Positions 1 through 7,833 of a stretch of DNA of 64,000 nucleotides are shown piece after piece. Position 1 is the first letter of the stretch. The number at the start of each line of letters is the position of its first letter. The notes beneath the pieces were generated by a model, which saw only the letters and a program-made list of their open reading frames with translations, made no database searches and was not told where the DNA came from. Source of the DNA: Paludibacteraceae bacterium (lineage in GTDB: Bacteria > Bacteroidota > Bacteroidia > Bacteroidales > Paludibacteraceae); contig JAFTOD010000005.1 in the NCBI GenBank assembly GCA_017451525.1, positions 457,266 through 521,265 on the forward strand, read 5' to 3'. Both the position numbers and the translations under genes were made by a program.

Positions 1-2918
1 GCATCATAGAGAGCATGCGCAGCTTTTTTTGTCAACACCCCATTCTTAATGTTCATCCATTGGTTGTTTTCTAAAATCATAATTTCTGCTGGACGATTAT
101 ATTGTGATGCCCATCGTCCTCCAGGTAGCATGTATAATCGATTTCCAAAGATTTTTAATTTGTATGAATTGTTGTTAAGTGGTCCCTCAGGGTGGTATTC
201 CGTATTATATTCATTATGATGATGGACTACTCCATTTTCCCTTGTTCCAGACCAAAAAGATTTCTCCTCTTTTGTAATATCATTTATGTAACCATATGAA
301 ATAGCCATTGTAATAGAAAAGTCATGTTGTACTTCTGCTATACCATATTGATTTATAAGAGCAAACAGCTGGTTATCTGTTTTGCAGAGACCTCTTAGTT
401 TAAATTTGGAATTGTGCTTTTTCCAGATACCGTTGTTGAGTGACCACAATGTATTATCCTTGACTACACATAGTGTATTCCCGTGTGTTCTCATTCCTTG
501 TAAATCTTTTCCAGATGGAAGCGATTGTTTTTTCCAATAAGCGTAATCCACTAGATTGTCATTTAGGTGTGCAGAGTAAAGTGCAGTATTCGATGCCGCA
601 TATATGCTATCGCCTAAAATAGTTATATATGCCACATCTACTTCTGTTGATTGATTGCCAATATAATAAGTATCCTCTATTTCATAACGTTTCATGTCTA
701 AAACGATGATACCAAAACTCATCGCTAAATAAGCTTTTTGGTTGTACATACAAATGTCATGTACTTGTTTAGATATATTTAGCGGCTTGAGGAATAAATC
801 GGAAACATTATGTATGCTATTTTGTGCATTCATAATATCTAAATGCCCATTTTGATAGGTAATCAACATATTGTTAGTTGCTTTGTTTACCGCGATGTGA
901 TCAATAATTGAACTACTTAATCCTGTAGCTTTAGTATAGTACTCTATTTCTTCTGTTCGTTTATTTACAGAAAATAAAGAGTGATTAGACAATGCATAAA
1001 TATGCCCACCCAAATTCTCAACTTGATTAATCTCTGAAAATGCCAAATGTGATTTCCATTGGTACATTGTGCCATAACTGATGTCTTCATCTATAATACC
1101 AGAGTTGAGTGCGGTGTCTGCCGATAATTTATAAGAGACCAATCCTCCACCTGTTCCTATATACATACAATTTGTGTAATCATCAAAAGCCAATGAAATC
1201 ACGGTATTAGATGGCATTACTGTGTTTTCGCTTGTGTAATGCGCCACAATTTCTGTGGCTTCTTCATTCAGTACGTAAATGCCAGACTGTGCAGTTCCAA
1301 TCCATATTTTATTGTTATTGTCGAAAGCAAAAGTATTAACTCTTTCCTTTTCTAATAAATAATTACCATCAGCCATCGGTATTCGTAATCGTTGGCATTG
1401 AGTAGATTGCAAAAAATCTGTTGTATGAGGTATGATTATAGGTCCAGCAGAAGATCCTATCCAGATGTCTCCATTAGGCGCTTGGCACATTCCGTAATAG
1501 AACTCAGGTACAACAATGTCGCCATCTTGATCAAAAAATTCAGTTTGTATTTTAAATTTGTCATCGTCTTGACTAAAAGGAGTTCCTCCATCATCTATCA
1601 TGGCAACAGCTGGAATAGCACGGCACGACAAAATCCATTTTCTGCTCGGGTTGTTTTTGTCGACTATAAGTCCCCCTGGAGTATTAACAAAAAAACGAGA
1701 ATTATTTGAAAATAGATTTAGTCCTCGCTGTGTGCCATTTGGAAGAAATGCAACAATCGTTGTGTCTACATCACTAGCCACCAACGTCCACAAGCGGTTT
1801 TCATCATCATATACTGCATTACTAGTACGAGTATACATATCAGGTGAACTTGGAATAGCTGATCCTAAAATGCTATTGCTTGGTGTGTAGTGGTTGATTA
1901 AAACATCTTTTTTGAATTCATATAGCCCTGTACCATAACTTGTTACAAAAAAATGTTCGTGGTCTTCTGGATCAACTGTAACATTCATAAAATCCAACGC
2001 TTTTTTACCCGTTATACCCTGTATTTGTTTACTAGTTATGTTTAGCCATTCTCCATTCTCGTAAATCATAATGTGTCCCGCTGCATTATTTTGATTCGCC
2101 CATCTTCCTCCTGGAACGACATACAACCTACCTCGATCGAATGTCATATTGTACGGAGTATTTACTTGTGGACCGTCTGGCAAATAATGTGCCTCTTCGC
2201 CCGTTATGAATTTCCGAAAAACGCCCTTCTCACCTGCTACTTTCCACACATCACCATCTTGCATAGTGTATTCTTTTCCCTTTTTGGTGTCAAATGGACG
2301 AGGCAAGGCAGTACACACTTTCCAAAAATGAAAATCAACTACATTGTCATGTATGCATGCAGAATAATTCTTATTTTTGGTTTGAGCATAAATACTATCA
2401 CCATAGAACATCACATCTGTCACTTTCACTTCACTTGCTTCTTCCCCGATGTAGTATGTCTCTTTAAACTCATGCTTCTCCAAATCAAAAACAATAATAC
2501 CAAAATCCATTGATAAGTAAGCAAACTTATCATGAATAGTAATATTATTACATTTCTTGGACGATGTCATGCGCTTGTTATACAGGTCTGATATATAATG
2601 CATTGTACCATTATATTGTATATCCATTTTTCCGTCAGAATACATAATCAACAATTGTTCGCGCTCCTCGTCATACATCAAGAAGCACACACTTGTACCA
2701 TGCAATCCTGATTTATTGTTGTACAGCGTCATCGCTTCTGTCGTTTTATTGACAGAAAATATAGCGCCATTGGCAAGAGCATAAATCTCCTGTGGACAAT
2801 TTGCTATCACTTCTACGCTATTGTATGCAAAGTGTGTCTGCCAGTTGCTCTCCATTCCAACCATCGGCAAGGTCATCAGCATCAATAACAAACCTAATAT
2901 GTATTTCTTCATACTCAT
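1..2918 (-). CDS. PorZ-like double beta-propeller T9SS protein, tandem duplication (3' end outside window)
   Basis: An open frame of about 972 codons runs from ATG at 2918 to the window edge with no stop. The ATG overlaps the TGA of rdgB by 4 nt; a second ATG two codons on is also possible. The N-terminus is a signal peptide. The body contains PorZ-type propeller motifs such as FGIIVFDLEKHE, TYYIGEEASEV and KIWIGTAQSGIYV. Around residue 615 the pattern restarts: WKSHLAF echoes the first WQTHFAY, and FGIIVLDMKRYEIEDTYYIG echoes the first copy. PorZ is known as a surface component of the type IX secretion attachment complex that binds anionic LPS. Ordinary PorZ has one such unit plus a C-terminal sorting domain. 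Here the first unit ends without that domain and runs straight into a second. The family call is from memory of PorZ motifs; the missing 3' end hides whether a sorting domain exists. Confidence 0.8.
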   Translation of the reverse strand, partial: MSMKKYILGLLLMLMTLPMVGMESNWQTHFAYNSVEVIANCPQEIYALANGAIFSVNKTTEAMTLYNNKSGLHGTSVCFLMYDEEREQLLIMYSDGKMDIQYNGTMHYISDLYNKRMTSSKKCNNITIHDKFAYLSMDFGIIVFDLEKHEFKETYYIGEEASEVKVTDVMFYGDSIYAQTKNKNYSACIHDNVVDFHFWKVCTALPRPFDTKKGKEYTMQDGDVWKVAGEKGVFRKFITGEEAHYLPDGPQVNTPYNMTFDRGRLYVVPGGRWANQNNAAGHIMIYENGEWLNITSKQIQGITGKKALDFMNVTVDPEDHEHFFVTSYGTGLYEFKKDVLINHYTPSNSILGSAIPSSPDMYTRTSNAVYDDENRLWTLVASDVDTTIVAFLPNGTQRGLNLFSNNSRFFVNTPGGLIVDKNNPSRKWILSCRAIPAVAMIDDGGTPFSQDDDKFKIQTEFFDQDGDIVVPEFYYGMCQAPNGDIWIGSSAGPIIIPHTTDFLQSTQCQRLRIPMADGNYLLEKERVNTFAFDNNNKIWIGTAQSGIYVLNEEATEIVAHYTSENTVMPSNTVISLAFDDYTNCMYIGTGGGLVSYKLSADTALNSGIIDEDISYGTMYQWKSHLAFSEINQVENLGGHIYALSNHSLFSVNKRTEEIEYYTKATGLSSSIIDHIAVNKATNNMLITYQNGHLDIMNAQNSIHNVSDLFLKPLNISKQVHDICMYNQKAYLAMSFGIIVLDMKRYEIEDTYYIGNQSTEVDVAYITILGDSIYAASNTALYSAHLNDNLVDYAYWKKQSLPSGKDLQGMRTHGNTLCVVKDNTLWSLNNGIWKKHNSKFKLRGLCKTDNQLFALINQYGIAEVQHDFSITMAISYGYINDITKEEKSFWSGTRENGVVHHHNEYNTEYHPEGPLNNNSYKLKIFGNRLYMLPGGRWASQYNRPAEIMILENNQWMNIKNGVLTKKAAHALYD

Positions 2919-3523
2919 ATATTATTTTCTTTTTTCAGAATTTCGCATAATTTCTCCATCGCTCGTCCACGATGACTAATCGCATTTTTTACTTCTGTCG
3001 GCAAACTTGCAAATGTTTTCTCATAGCCCTCTGGAACAAAAACTGGGTCATATCCAAATCCGCCATTGCCTTCTTCCTGCAACGCAATCCTACCATTCAC
3101 TACACCTTCCACTTGTTGCGTTTTTCCTTGCACTATCAACGAAACAACGGTTCTAAAGCGCGCACTTCTATCTTCTTTACCCATCAACTCTCGCAACGCT
3201 TTTTGTCTATTATTCACATCACATGCCTCATCGCCTGCCCAACGAGCAGTACGTACTCCAGGGGCACCGCCTAATGCCGCAATCTCCAACCCCGTATCAT
3301 CTGCAAAGACGCCATCTACCGCGCCGAGCAGCCTATTTTTATCCAACCATTCCCATACCGCATTGGCCTTTAGCAACGAATTTTCCTCCAAAGTAGCCCC
3401 CGTCTCTTCAATCTCTTGCACAAAGCCAACGTCCTTCAGACTAACCACTTCTACTTGCTCTGGAAGAATCTGACGAACTTCAGACAATTTGTGTTTATTA
3501 TTTGATGCAAATACCAATTTCAT
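2915..3523 (-). CDS. rdgB: dITP/XTP pyrophosphatase (RdgB/HAM1)
   Basis: This 202-aa enzyme hydrolyses non-canonical purine nucleoside triphosphates (dITP, XTP) to monophosphates and keeps them out of DNA. The family signature SNNKHK lies at residues 7-12. The acidic DDTGLEI motif with the catalytic aspartate is near residue 75, GFGYDPVF near 157, and the SHR substrate-binding motif near 183. Length is normal. The stop codon overlaps the start of the downstream PorZ-like gene (ATGA), so the two are translationally coupled. A Bacteroidota promoter lies just upstream at 3550-3573. Confidence 0.96.
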   Translation of the reverse strand: MKLVFASNNKHKLSEVRQILPEQVEVVSLKDVGFVQEIEETGATLEENSLLKANAVWEWLDKNRLLGAVDGVFADDTGLEIAALGGAPGVRTARWAGDEACDVNNRQKALRELMGKEDRSARFRTVVSLIVQGKTQQVEGVVNGRIALQEEGNGGFGYDPVFVPEGYEKTFASLPTEVKNAISHRGRAMEKLCEILKKENNI

Positions 3524-3549
3524 TGCTATATTTGATGATTAAAAACTTG

Positions 3550-3573
3550 CAAAGTTAGTGTTTTTTGTGCAAA
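3550..3573 (-). promoter_or_regulatory. Promoter for rdgB-porZ-like operon
   Basis: On the minus strand a TTTG (-33) at 3570-3573 is followed by TAACTTTG (-7) at 3550-3557, about 30 nt upstream of the rdgB ATG. This matches the Bacteroidota sigma-ABfr consensus TTTG/TAnnTTTG, with somewhat short spacing. Confidence 0.6.
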
Positions 3574-3595
3574 TATCAAAATATTTTGTCTAAGA

Positions 3596-3628
3596 TTTGG
3601 TATATTCGACCATTTTTTTATAATTTTG
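3596..3628 (+). promoter_or_regulatory. Promoter for DUF2147 gene
   Basis: TTTG at 3596-3599 and TAATTTTG at 3621-3628 are spaced 21 nt apart, about 40 nt upstream of the chosen start codon. Confidence 0.6.
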
Positions 3629-3670
3629 CGCACAAATTACAATGATATAACAATTTTAATTTTCAAAATG

Positions 3671-4102
3671 ATGAAAAAACGTAATTTTATTCTTTCTGTG
3701 GTAATTTTATGTGTAACCACAGTTTTCGCTCAAACACCAATCTTGGGCGAGTGGATCACTGTTGATGATGCAACAGGAGAGCACAAGTCAGTTGTACGTA
3801 TTCACCAAGCAGACAATGGTAAATACTACGGCACAATTATCCAACTGCTTGGCGAGAATGGCGACGATGCGCTTTGTACGGAATGTACTGGCGAAGACCA
3901 CAACAAACCTGTTGTTGGACTGACGATTATCCGCGATATGCAGCTCAAAGATAGTGAATTGCGTGGAGGTAAGGTGCTCGACCCTGACAATGGTAAATTT
4001 TACTATGCCAAGGTCTATCTCAAAGATGGCAAACTCATTCTCCGAGGCTCACTTGACAAGGCTGGACTTCTCGGAAGAAGCCAAACATGGTTGCGTAAGT
4101 AA
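3671..4102 (+). CDS. DUF2147 family secreted protein
   Basis: This 143-aa protein has an N-terminal signal peptide (MKKRNFILSV...VFAQ) followed by a DUF2147-type domain that begins GEWITVDD and ends in RSQTWLR. Members are small exported proteins of unknown function, probably periplasmic beta-sheet folds. Two ATGs stand in tandem at 3668 and 3671. The longer frame, which opens with a TTG inside the promoter -7 element, is rejected. A strong bidirectional hairpin terminator follows. Confidence 0.85.
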   Translation: MKKRNFILSVVILCVTTVFAQTPILGEWITVDDATGEHKSVVRIHQADNGKYYGTIIQLLGENGDDALCTECTGEDHNKPVVGLTIIRDMQLKDSELRGGKVLDPDNGKFYYAKVYLKDGKLILRGSLDKAGLLGRSQTWLRK

Positions 4103-4110
4103 TTTAAAAC

Positions 4111-4143
4111 AAAAAATGACTGCCATCGCAGTCATTTTTTTTA
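4111..4143. terminator. Bidirectional intrinsic terminator
   Basis: A perfect 13-bp stem (4111-4123 with 4128-4140) with a 4-nt loop and A/T runs on both sides sits between two convergent genes, DUF2147 (+) and the HIT gene (-). It can serve both strands. Confidence 0.9.
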
Positions 4144-4146
4144 TTC

Positions 4147-4551
4147 TCAACATCCCATTGCTTCTGCAATCGAATTGGCTATCTCCGCCATTTCCTCCGA
4201 AGGCAATGTCATTTTCTTATTTGCAAACGACATATCTCCTTCCTTACTAATCGGAATCAGGTGCATATGCACGTGTGGTACCTCCAATCCTATCACGGCC
4301 ACTCCCACGCGTTTGCATTCCACTGCTCCTTTGATTCCTCGAGCTACTTGCTTTGCAAACACTAGCATCTCACTCAGCATATCATCCTCTAAATCAAAGA
4401 TATAGTCTGCTTCTGGCTCTGCCAACTTGGGCACCACTAATGTGTGTCCTTTTTGCAATGGATTGATATCTAAGAAAGCATAGAACTTGTCATTCTCTGC
4501 CACTTTGTAGCTTGGAATCTCGCCGTTAATGATCTTCGAAAAAATAGTCAT
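4147..4551 (-). CDS. HIT-family (HinT-like) nucleotide hydrolase
   Basis: This 134-aa protein belongs to the histidine-triad superfamily. The signature HVHMHLIPI lies near residue 93, preceded by the FLDINPLQKGHTLVVPK strand typical of bacterial HinT-like proteins. The family hydrolyses nucleoside phosphoramidates or dinucleotide substrates; the physiological substrate here is unknown. It is the last gene of a minus-strand group with the 37-codon ORF and greA. The 41-nt gap to greA contains three units of the CAACTGT heptamer repeat. Confidence 0.93.
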   Translation of the reverse strand: MTIFSKIINGEIPSYKVAENDKFYAFLDINPLQKGHTLVVPKLAEPEADYIFDLEDDMLSEMLVFAKQVARGIKGAVECKRVGVAVIGLEVPHVHMHLIPISKEGDMSFANKKMTLPSEEMAEIANSIAEAMGC

Positions 4552-4563
4552 AATATCAATTGT

Positions 4564-4584
4564 TAATTGTTAACTATCAACTGT
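4564..4584. repeat. Three-unit CAACTGT heptamer repeat, intergenic
   Basis: Three units (TAACTAT, CAACTGT, CAACTGC) lie between greA and the HIT gene. The same heptamer occurs inside the coding sequences of the queA paralogue and tatD further along. Confidence 0.8.
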
Positions 4585-4592
4585 CAACTGCA

Positions 4593-5063
4593 TTAAATGC
4601 TTATTTCCAATATCTTAAATTGCATCTTACCCGCAGGTACTACCACTTCAGCGGTATCACCCACTTTCTTGCCGAGCAAACCTTTTGCAATAGGAGTAGT
4701 TGTAGCAATCTTGCCCTCCAGGATATTTGCCTCACCCTCTGTAACCAATTGATATACTTTCTCTTGGTTAGTCTTGAGGTTCAACACGCGCACTTTAGTC
4801 AAGATTTGCACCTCATCGGTGTTGATATCTGTTTCATCAATGATTCGAGCGTCCACAATCTTGCCTTTGATTATCGCAATCTTGCTTTCCAAGATGCCTT
4901 GTTCTTCTTTAGCTGCATCATATTCTGCATTCTCGCTCAAATCGCCCTTCTCGCGTGCTTCGGCAATTGCTGCGATCACACGAGGACGCTCCACTGTCTC
5001 CAAGTATTGGAGTTCTTCTTTCAATTTCTGAAGACCTTCTACGGTCATGTAAGTTGTTGCCAT
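4593..5063 (-). CDS. greA: Transcription elongation factor GreA
   Basis: This 156-aa factor rescues arrested RNA polymerase by stimulating cleavage of the backtracked transcript. The N-terminal half (about 1-75) is the antiparallel coiled coil, with the tip motif DLSENAEYDAAKEEQ containing the two acidic residues that enter the polymerase channel. The C-terminal half is the FKBP-like domain, with SPIAKGLLGK-like sequence (TPIAKGLLGK). Length is normal. It starts 9 nt after a 37-codon ORF with which it is almost certainly co-transcribed. Confidence 0.97.
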   Translation of the reverse strand: MATTYMTVEGLQKLKEELQYLETVERPRVIAAIAEAREKGDLSENAEYDAAKEEQGILESKIAIIKGKIVDARIIDETDINTDEVQILTKVRVLNLKTNQEKVYQLVTEGEANILEGKIATTTPIAKGLLGKKVGDTAEVVVPAGKMQFKILEISI

Positions 5064-5072
5064 ATCTTATTT

Positions 5073-5186
5073 TTAGTATTTTCGATTAAAAATCTCACTC
5101 GCAATAAATGCCTTGCGAGCCTCATCCGCATCACTCAAATCTGCAAGCAGCGGATTTTCTTGTTTGTTTTTATCCAATTCGTTCAT
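5073..5186 (-). CDS. Small 37-residue ORF upstream of greA
   Basis: A short frame from ATG 5186 to TAA 5073 encodes 37 residues, ending FIASEIFNRKY. It sits between a good promoter (5319-5342) and greA, 9 nt from the greA start. Many Bacteroidota carry tiny acidic proteins with a similar ARKA-IIASEIL-RKY ending; I recall this pattern but cannot name a family or function. It could be a real small protein or a leader peptide that couples translation to greA. Confidence 0.6.
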   Translation of the reverse strand: MNELDKNKQENPLLADLSDADEARKAFIASEIFNRKY

Positions 5187-5318
5187 ATTTATGCAAAAAA
5201 AATAATGAAAACAATACCTTCCATTTTTTGCGATTGTTTAAGAAACAACGAGAAACTTCCCAGCCTCTCGTTGCCATTAAACCTAAACCTTAACTATGAA
5301 AATTTATTGTTTTCGCTG

Positions 5319-5342
5319 CAAAGGTACTACAAAAAATGCAAA
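5319..5342 (-). promoter_or_regulatory. Promoter of the small ORF-greA-HIT operon
   Basis: TTTG at 5339-5342 and TACCTTTG at 5319-5326 on the minus strand. The predicted start near 5312 leaves a leader of about 125 nt. The leader contains an 8-bp hairpin (CAACGAGA...TCTCGTTG, about 5245-5274), a possible regulatory element. Confidence 0.7.
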
Positions 5343-5530
5343 TACGCAAATTTTTTTAGGAAAAAATGTATTTTTGTATAAAAAATGTGCGTATTTGCAG
5401 CATTTAGCGAACGTAACTTCGGGGGAATGGTATGCAATTCGTTCGAACATCGTGAGATAAGAATTGTCATAACAGGCGGCGTCCGAAGGTACTACTGTTT
5501 CGCTTAATGCGAGGACAGAGTCCGCATGTA

Positions 5531-6886
5531 TTACACCAGTTTCCCCTTCAATGTTGCAGCACTTGCTTCCTCTATCTTTACCATCACCAACTCGCCTATT
5601 TTCCTTCCTTCTCGTGGGAAAACCACGGTCTTATACTGCGATGTCCTTCCGTACATATCCTCTTTGCTGCGTTTCGAATAGCCCTCCACCAGCACTTCCA
5701 CCACTTTGCCAATCTCTTTCTGATTACTCTCCAACGACAACTGATTTTGCAGTGCAATTATCTCGTTCAGTCGTCTCACCTTCTCCTCTTCTGAGATGTT
5801 ATCGGGCAGATGTTTCTGCGCATGAGTACCAGGACGCTCGCTATACTTAAACATAAACGCCGTGTCAAAACCCACCTCGCGCATCAACGACAATGTCTCC
5901 TGATGATCCTCCGCCGTCTCATCGTGGAAACCACAAAAAACATCCGTGCCTATCGCTGCATCAGGGATAATCCTACGTATAGCGGCTATCCTATCCAAAT
6001 ACCACTCACGCGTGTACTTGCGGTTCATCAGTTTCAGTATCTTATTCGAACCGCTCTGCACAGGCAGATGAATAAACTTACACAGATTCTTGTACTTCGC
6101 GATTACCTCCAACGTCTCATCCGACATATCTTTTGGGTGCGACGTAGTGAATCGCACACGCATATTTGGCACCGCCTCTGCTACTTGCGCCAACAACTGC
6201 GCAAAACCAATCACCTCTTCTGTCCCATCTTCTCGCACGCGCGCGTACCTATAACTATTGACGTTCTGTCCCAGCAATGTCACCTCTTTATATCCTTTCT
6301 CTTGCAAGTCGCGCACTTCATTCAAGATACTCTCCACATCTCGACTACGCTCTCTTCCGCGCGTATAGGGCACAATACAATACGAACAGAAATTATTACA
6401 TCCGCGCATAATGCTCACAAAACCAGACATTTGCTTACCTATTCTTGCGGGCATCACTTCGCGATATGTCTCTGTGGTACTCAACTCAATATTGATAGCA
6501 GGCAGCCCTTTTTCGCACATTGCCAGCAGGTTAGGTATATCCAAATACGCATCAGGTCCAGCTACAAAATCCACTCCCCACTCCTTTACTAGAGATTCTC
6601 CCATACGTTCCGCCATACAACCAATCACACCTATCATGCGCTCGCCTATCGCTTCATTGCCTTGTCGCCTTGTCGCCTTATAGCCTTTTCCTTTCAGTTC
6701 TTTCAATCGGTTTTGGACTTTTTGTTCGGCATTATCGCGAATCGAACAGGTGTTGAGAATGACAATATCTGCTTCTGCAATGTCATCAACCATCTCGCAA
6801 TCAGTTGTTTGCATGATGGCGGCCACCACTTCGCTATCTGCCACATTCATCTGACAGCCGTATGTCTCTATATAAAACTTTTTCAT
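5531..6886 (-). CDS. miaB: tRNA-2-methylthio-N6-dimethylallyladenosine synthase MiaB
   Basis: This 451-aa radical-SAM enzyme adds the 2-methylthio group to i6A37 of tRNAs reading UNN codons. The N-terminal UPF0004 domain carries auxiliary cluster cysteines C11, C47 and C90. The radical SAM CxxxCxxC motif is at C163, C167 and C170, within RGCNNFCSYC. A TRAM domain ends the protein (about 385-451). Residues about 66-83 (GYKATRRQGNEAIGER) are an extra loop encoded by an imperfect AAGGCGAC tandem repeat at 6638-6691, which ordinary MiaB proteins lack. Promoter TACCTTTG lies at 6975-6982 on the minus strand. Confidence 0.97.
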   Translation of the reverse strand: MKKFYIETYGCQMNVADSEVVAAIMQTTDCEMVDDIAEADIVILNTCSIRDNAEQKVQNRLKELKGKGYKATRRQGNEAIGERMIGVIGCMAERMGESLVKEWGVDFVAGPDAYLDIPNLLAMCEKGLPAINIELSTTETYREVMPARIGKQMSGFVSIMRGCNNFCSYCIVPYTRGRERSRDVESILNEVRDLQEKGYKEVTLLGQNVNSYRYARVREDGTEEVIGFAQLLAQVAEAVPNMRVRFTTSHPKDMSDETLEVIAKYKNLCKFIHLPVQSGSNKILKLMNRKYTREWYLDRIAAIRRIIPDAAIGTDVFCGFHDETAEDHQETLSLMREVGFDTAFMFKYSERPGTHAQKHLPDNISEEEKVRRLNEIIALQNQLSLESNQKEIGKVVEVLVEGYSKRSKEDMYGRTSQYKTVVFPREGRKIGELVMVKIEEASAATLKGKLV

Positions 6887-6974
6887 ATCAATCTTTTTAC
6901 TAAACTCGCTTCATGTGGTTCGCTTGATATGCAGCCTAGTAACCGCCTATCTTCAAGCACTTCAAACCACGCCA

Positions 6975-7006
6975 CAAAGGTACTATTTTTTTTAAATATA
7001 CACAAG
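6975..7006 (-). promoter_or_regulatory. Promoter of miaB
   Basis: TACCTTTG (-7) is at 6975-6982, with a weaker CTTG at the -33 position near 7003-7006. It lies about 90 nt upstream of the miaB ATG. Confidence 0.6.
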
Positions 7007-7026
7007 ATTTTCATTCAAAATTCACC

Positions 7027-7490
7027 ATTCTGCCTCCATAATTCTTAATTCATAATTCTTAATTCACCATTCTCCCTCCATCTTTCCGCTATCAATCCGC
7101 TGATAATTACGGTAGATATACGGTTGATATACGGTACATACACGGTAGATACACGGTACATTAGTATCTTGTTAATATAAGAATGCCCTATTTCCTTCCT
7201 GCCTCCAGCCTCTTTCTTTCCCGCTATCTTTCCCGAAACCACTCCGTTATCACTCCGATACCACTCTGTTACCACTGTATTACTATCCAGTACTTTCCCC
7301 GTACCCTGCTACCTGTCAAGTGCTCGGCGTTAATTCGCCGAGTAATATTCTTCTATTGCCTCGACTTGTAGTCGAGTATTCTGTTCTTTCTTTGTTCATT
7401 AGCCCCGAATCATATTCGGGTATTCACGCCCCTAAACCCTAAACAGTAGGCGCCTTGCGCCGTTCTCTAAACAAGACTTACCCTTAAAAC
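7027..7490. repeat. Gene-free repeat region upstream of the BspA-like gene
   Basis: No convincing gene is present. The stretch holds AT-rich direct repeats (about 7037-7070), five copies of an 11-mer of the form ACGGTAGATAT (7109-7163), pyrimidine-rich imperfect repeats (about 7195-7300), and four short perfect hairpins. The hairpins are 7323-7342, 7360-7376, 7404-7420 and 7449-7461. Their stems differ in sequence but keep perfect pairing. Confidence 0.8.
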
Positions 7491-7522
7491 TTTTAAAACT
7501 TCTAAAACTTTTTTACTCAAAA

Positions 7523-7554
7523 TTTGCAAATCCGCAAATTTTGTTGTACCTTTG
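7523..7554 (+). promoter_or_regulatory. Promoter of the structured leader and BspA-like gene
   Basis: TTTG at 7523-7526 and TACCTTTG at 7547-7554 are spaced exactly 20 nt apart. The predicted start is near 7560, right at the 5' hairpin of the structured RNA that follows. Confidence 0.8.
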
Positions 7555-7560
7555 TCCCCG

Positions 7561-7780
7561 ATTCGGTAAAGCGTTACCCATCACTACATATTTTATATAG
7601 CGTTATAAGCCCAGACTTGATTTTCTGAAAACTGGACACTTTCAAGAAATCAAACAACTCAAGTACGGTTTATGCACGCTCACGTTATCAGCGTGAGTTT
7701 TCCGTGCGTAGATTTGAGTTGTTTAGGTAGTCCAGAACCTCAGAAAATCAAATTGAAGCGAACGAAAGCGCACGCTTTTT
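7561..7780 (+). ncRNA. Structured RNA, copy 1 (leader of the BspA-like gene)
   Basis: About 220 nt of nested helices follow the promoter. P1 pairs 7565-7569 with 7574-7578. P2 pairs 7617-7628 with 7740-7751 (12 bp, perfect). P3 pairs 7632-7637 with 7730-7735, P4 7652-7662 with 7714-7724 (11 bp), P5 7663-7668 with 7702-7707, and P6 7679-7684 with 7692-7697. The tail AAGCG/CGCTT (7756-7777) plus a T-run resembles a terminator. A second copy at 46822-47033 (minus) keeps the loops and the tail but changes the helices with compensating bases. P5 holds a U-G pair that is valid only for the plus-strand transcript. The BspA-like ATG is 54 nt downstream. It could be a cis-regulatory leader or an independent small RNA. 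I do not recognise it as a known family. Confidence 0.72.
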
Positions 7781-7833
7781 CTGTCTATATACCAATAAAT
7801 AACAATAATACTAACAATTAAAATTCAATCAAC

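Noticed and set aside
7045-7275. A 76-aa minus-strand frame upstream of miaB
   Set aside because: It is built from low-complexity tandem repeats (11-mer array and AT-rich repeats), has no promoter or family similarity, and its codons simply follow the repeat.
7561-7780. Retron msr-msd RNA as an explanation of the structured RNA
   Set aside because: The long stems are suggestive, but no reverse transcriptase is near either copy and the expected flanking a1/a2 inverted repeats are not evident.
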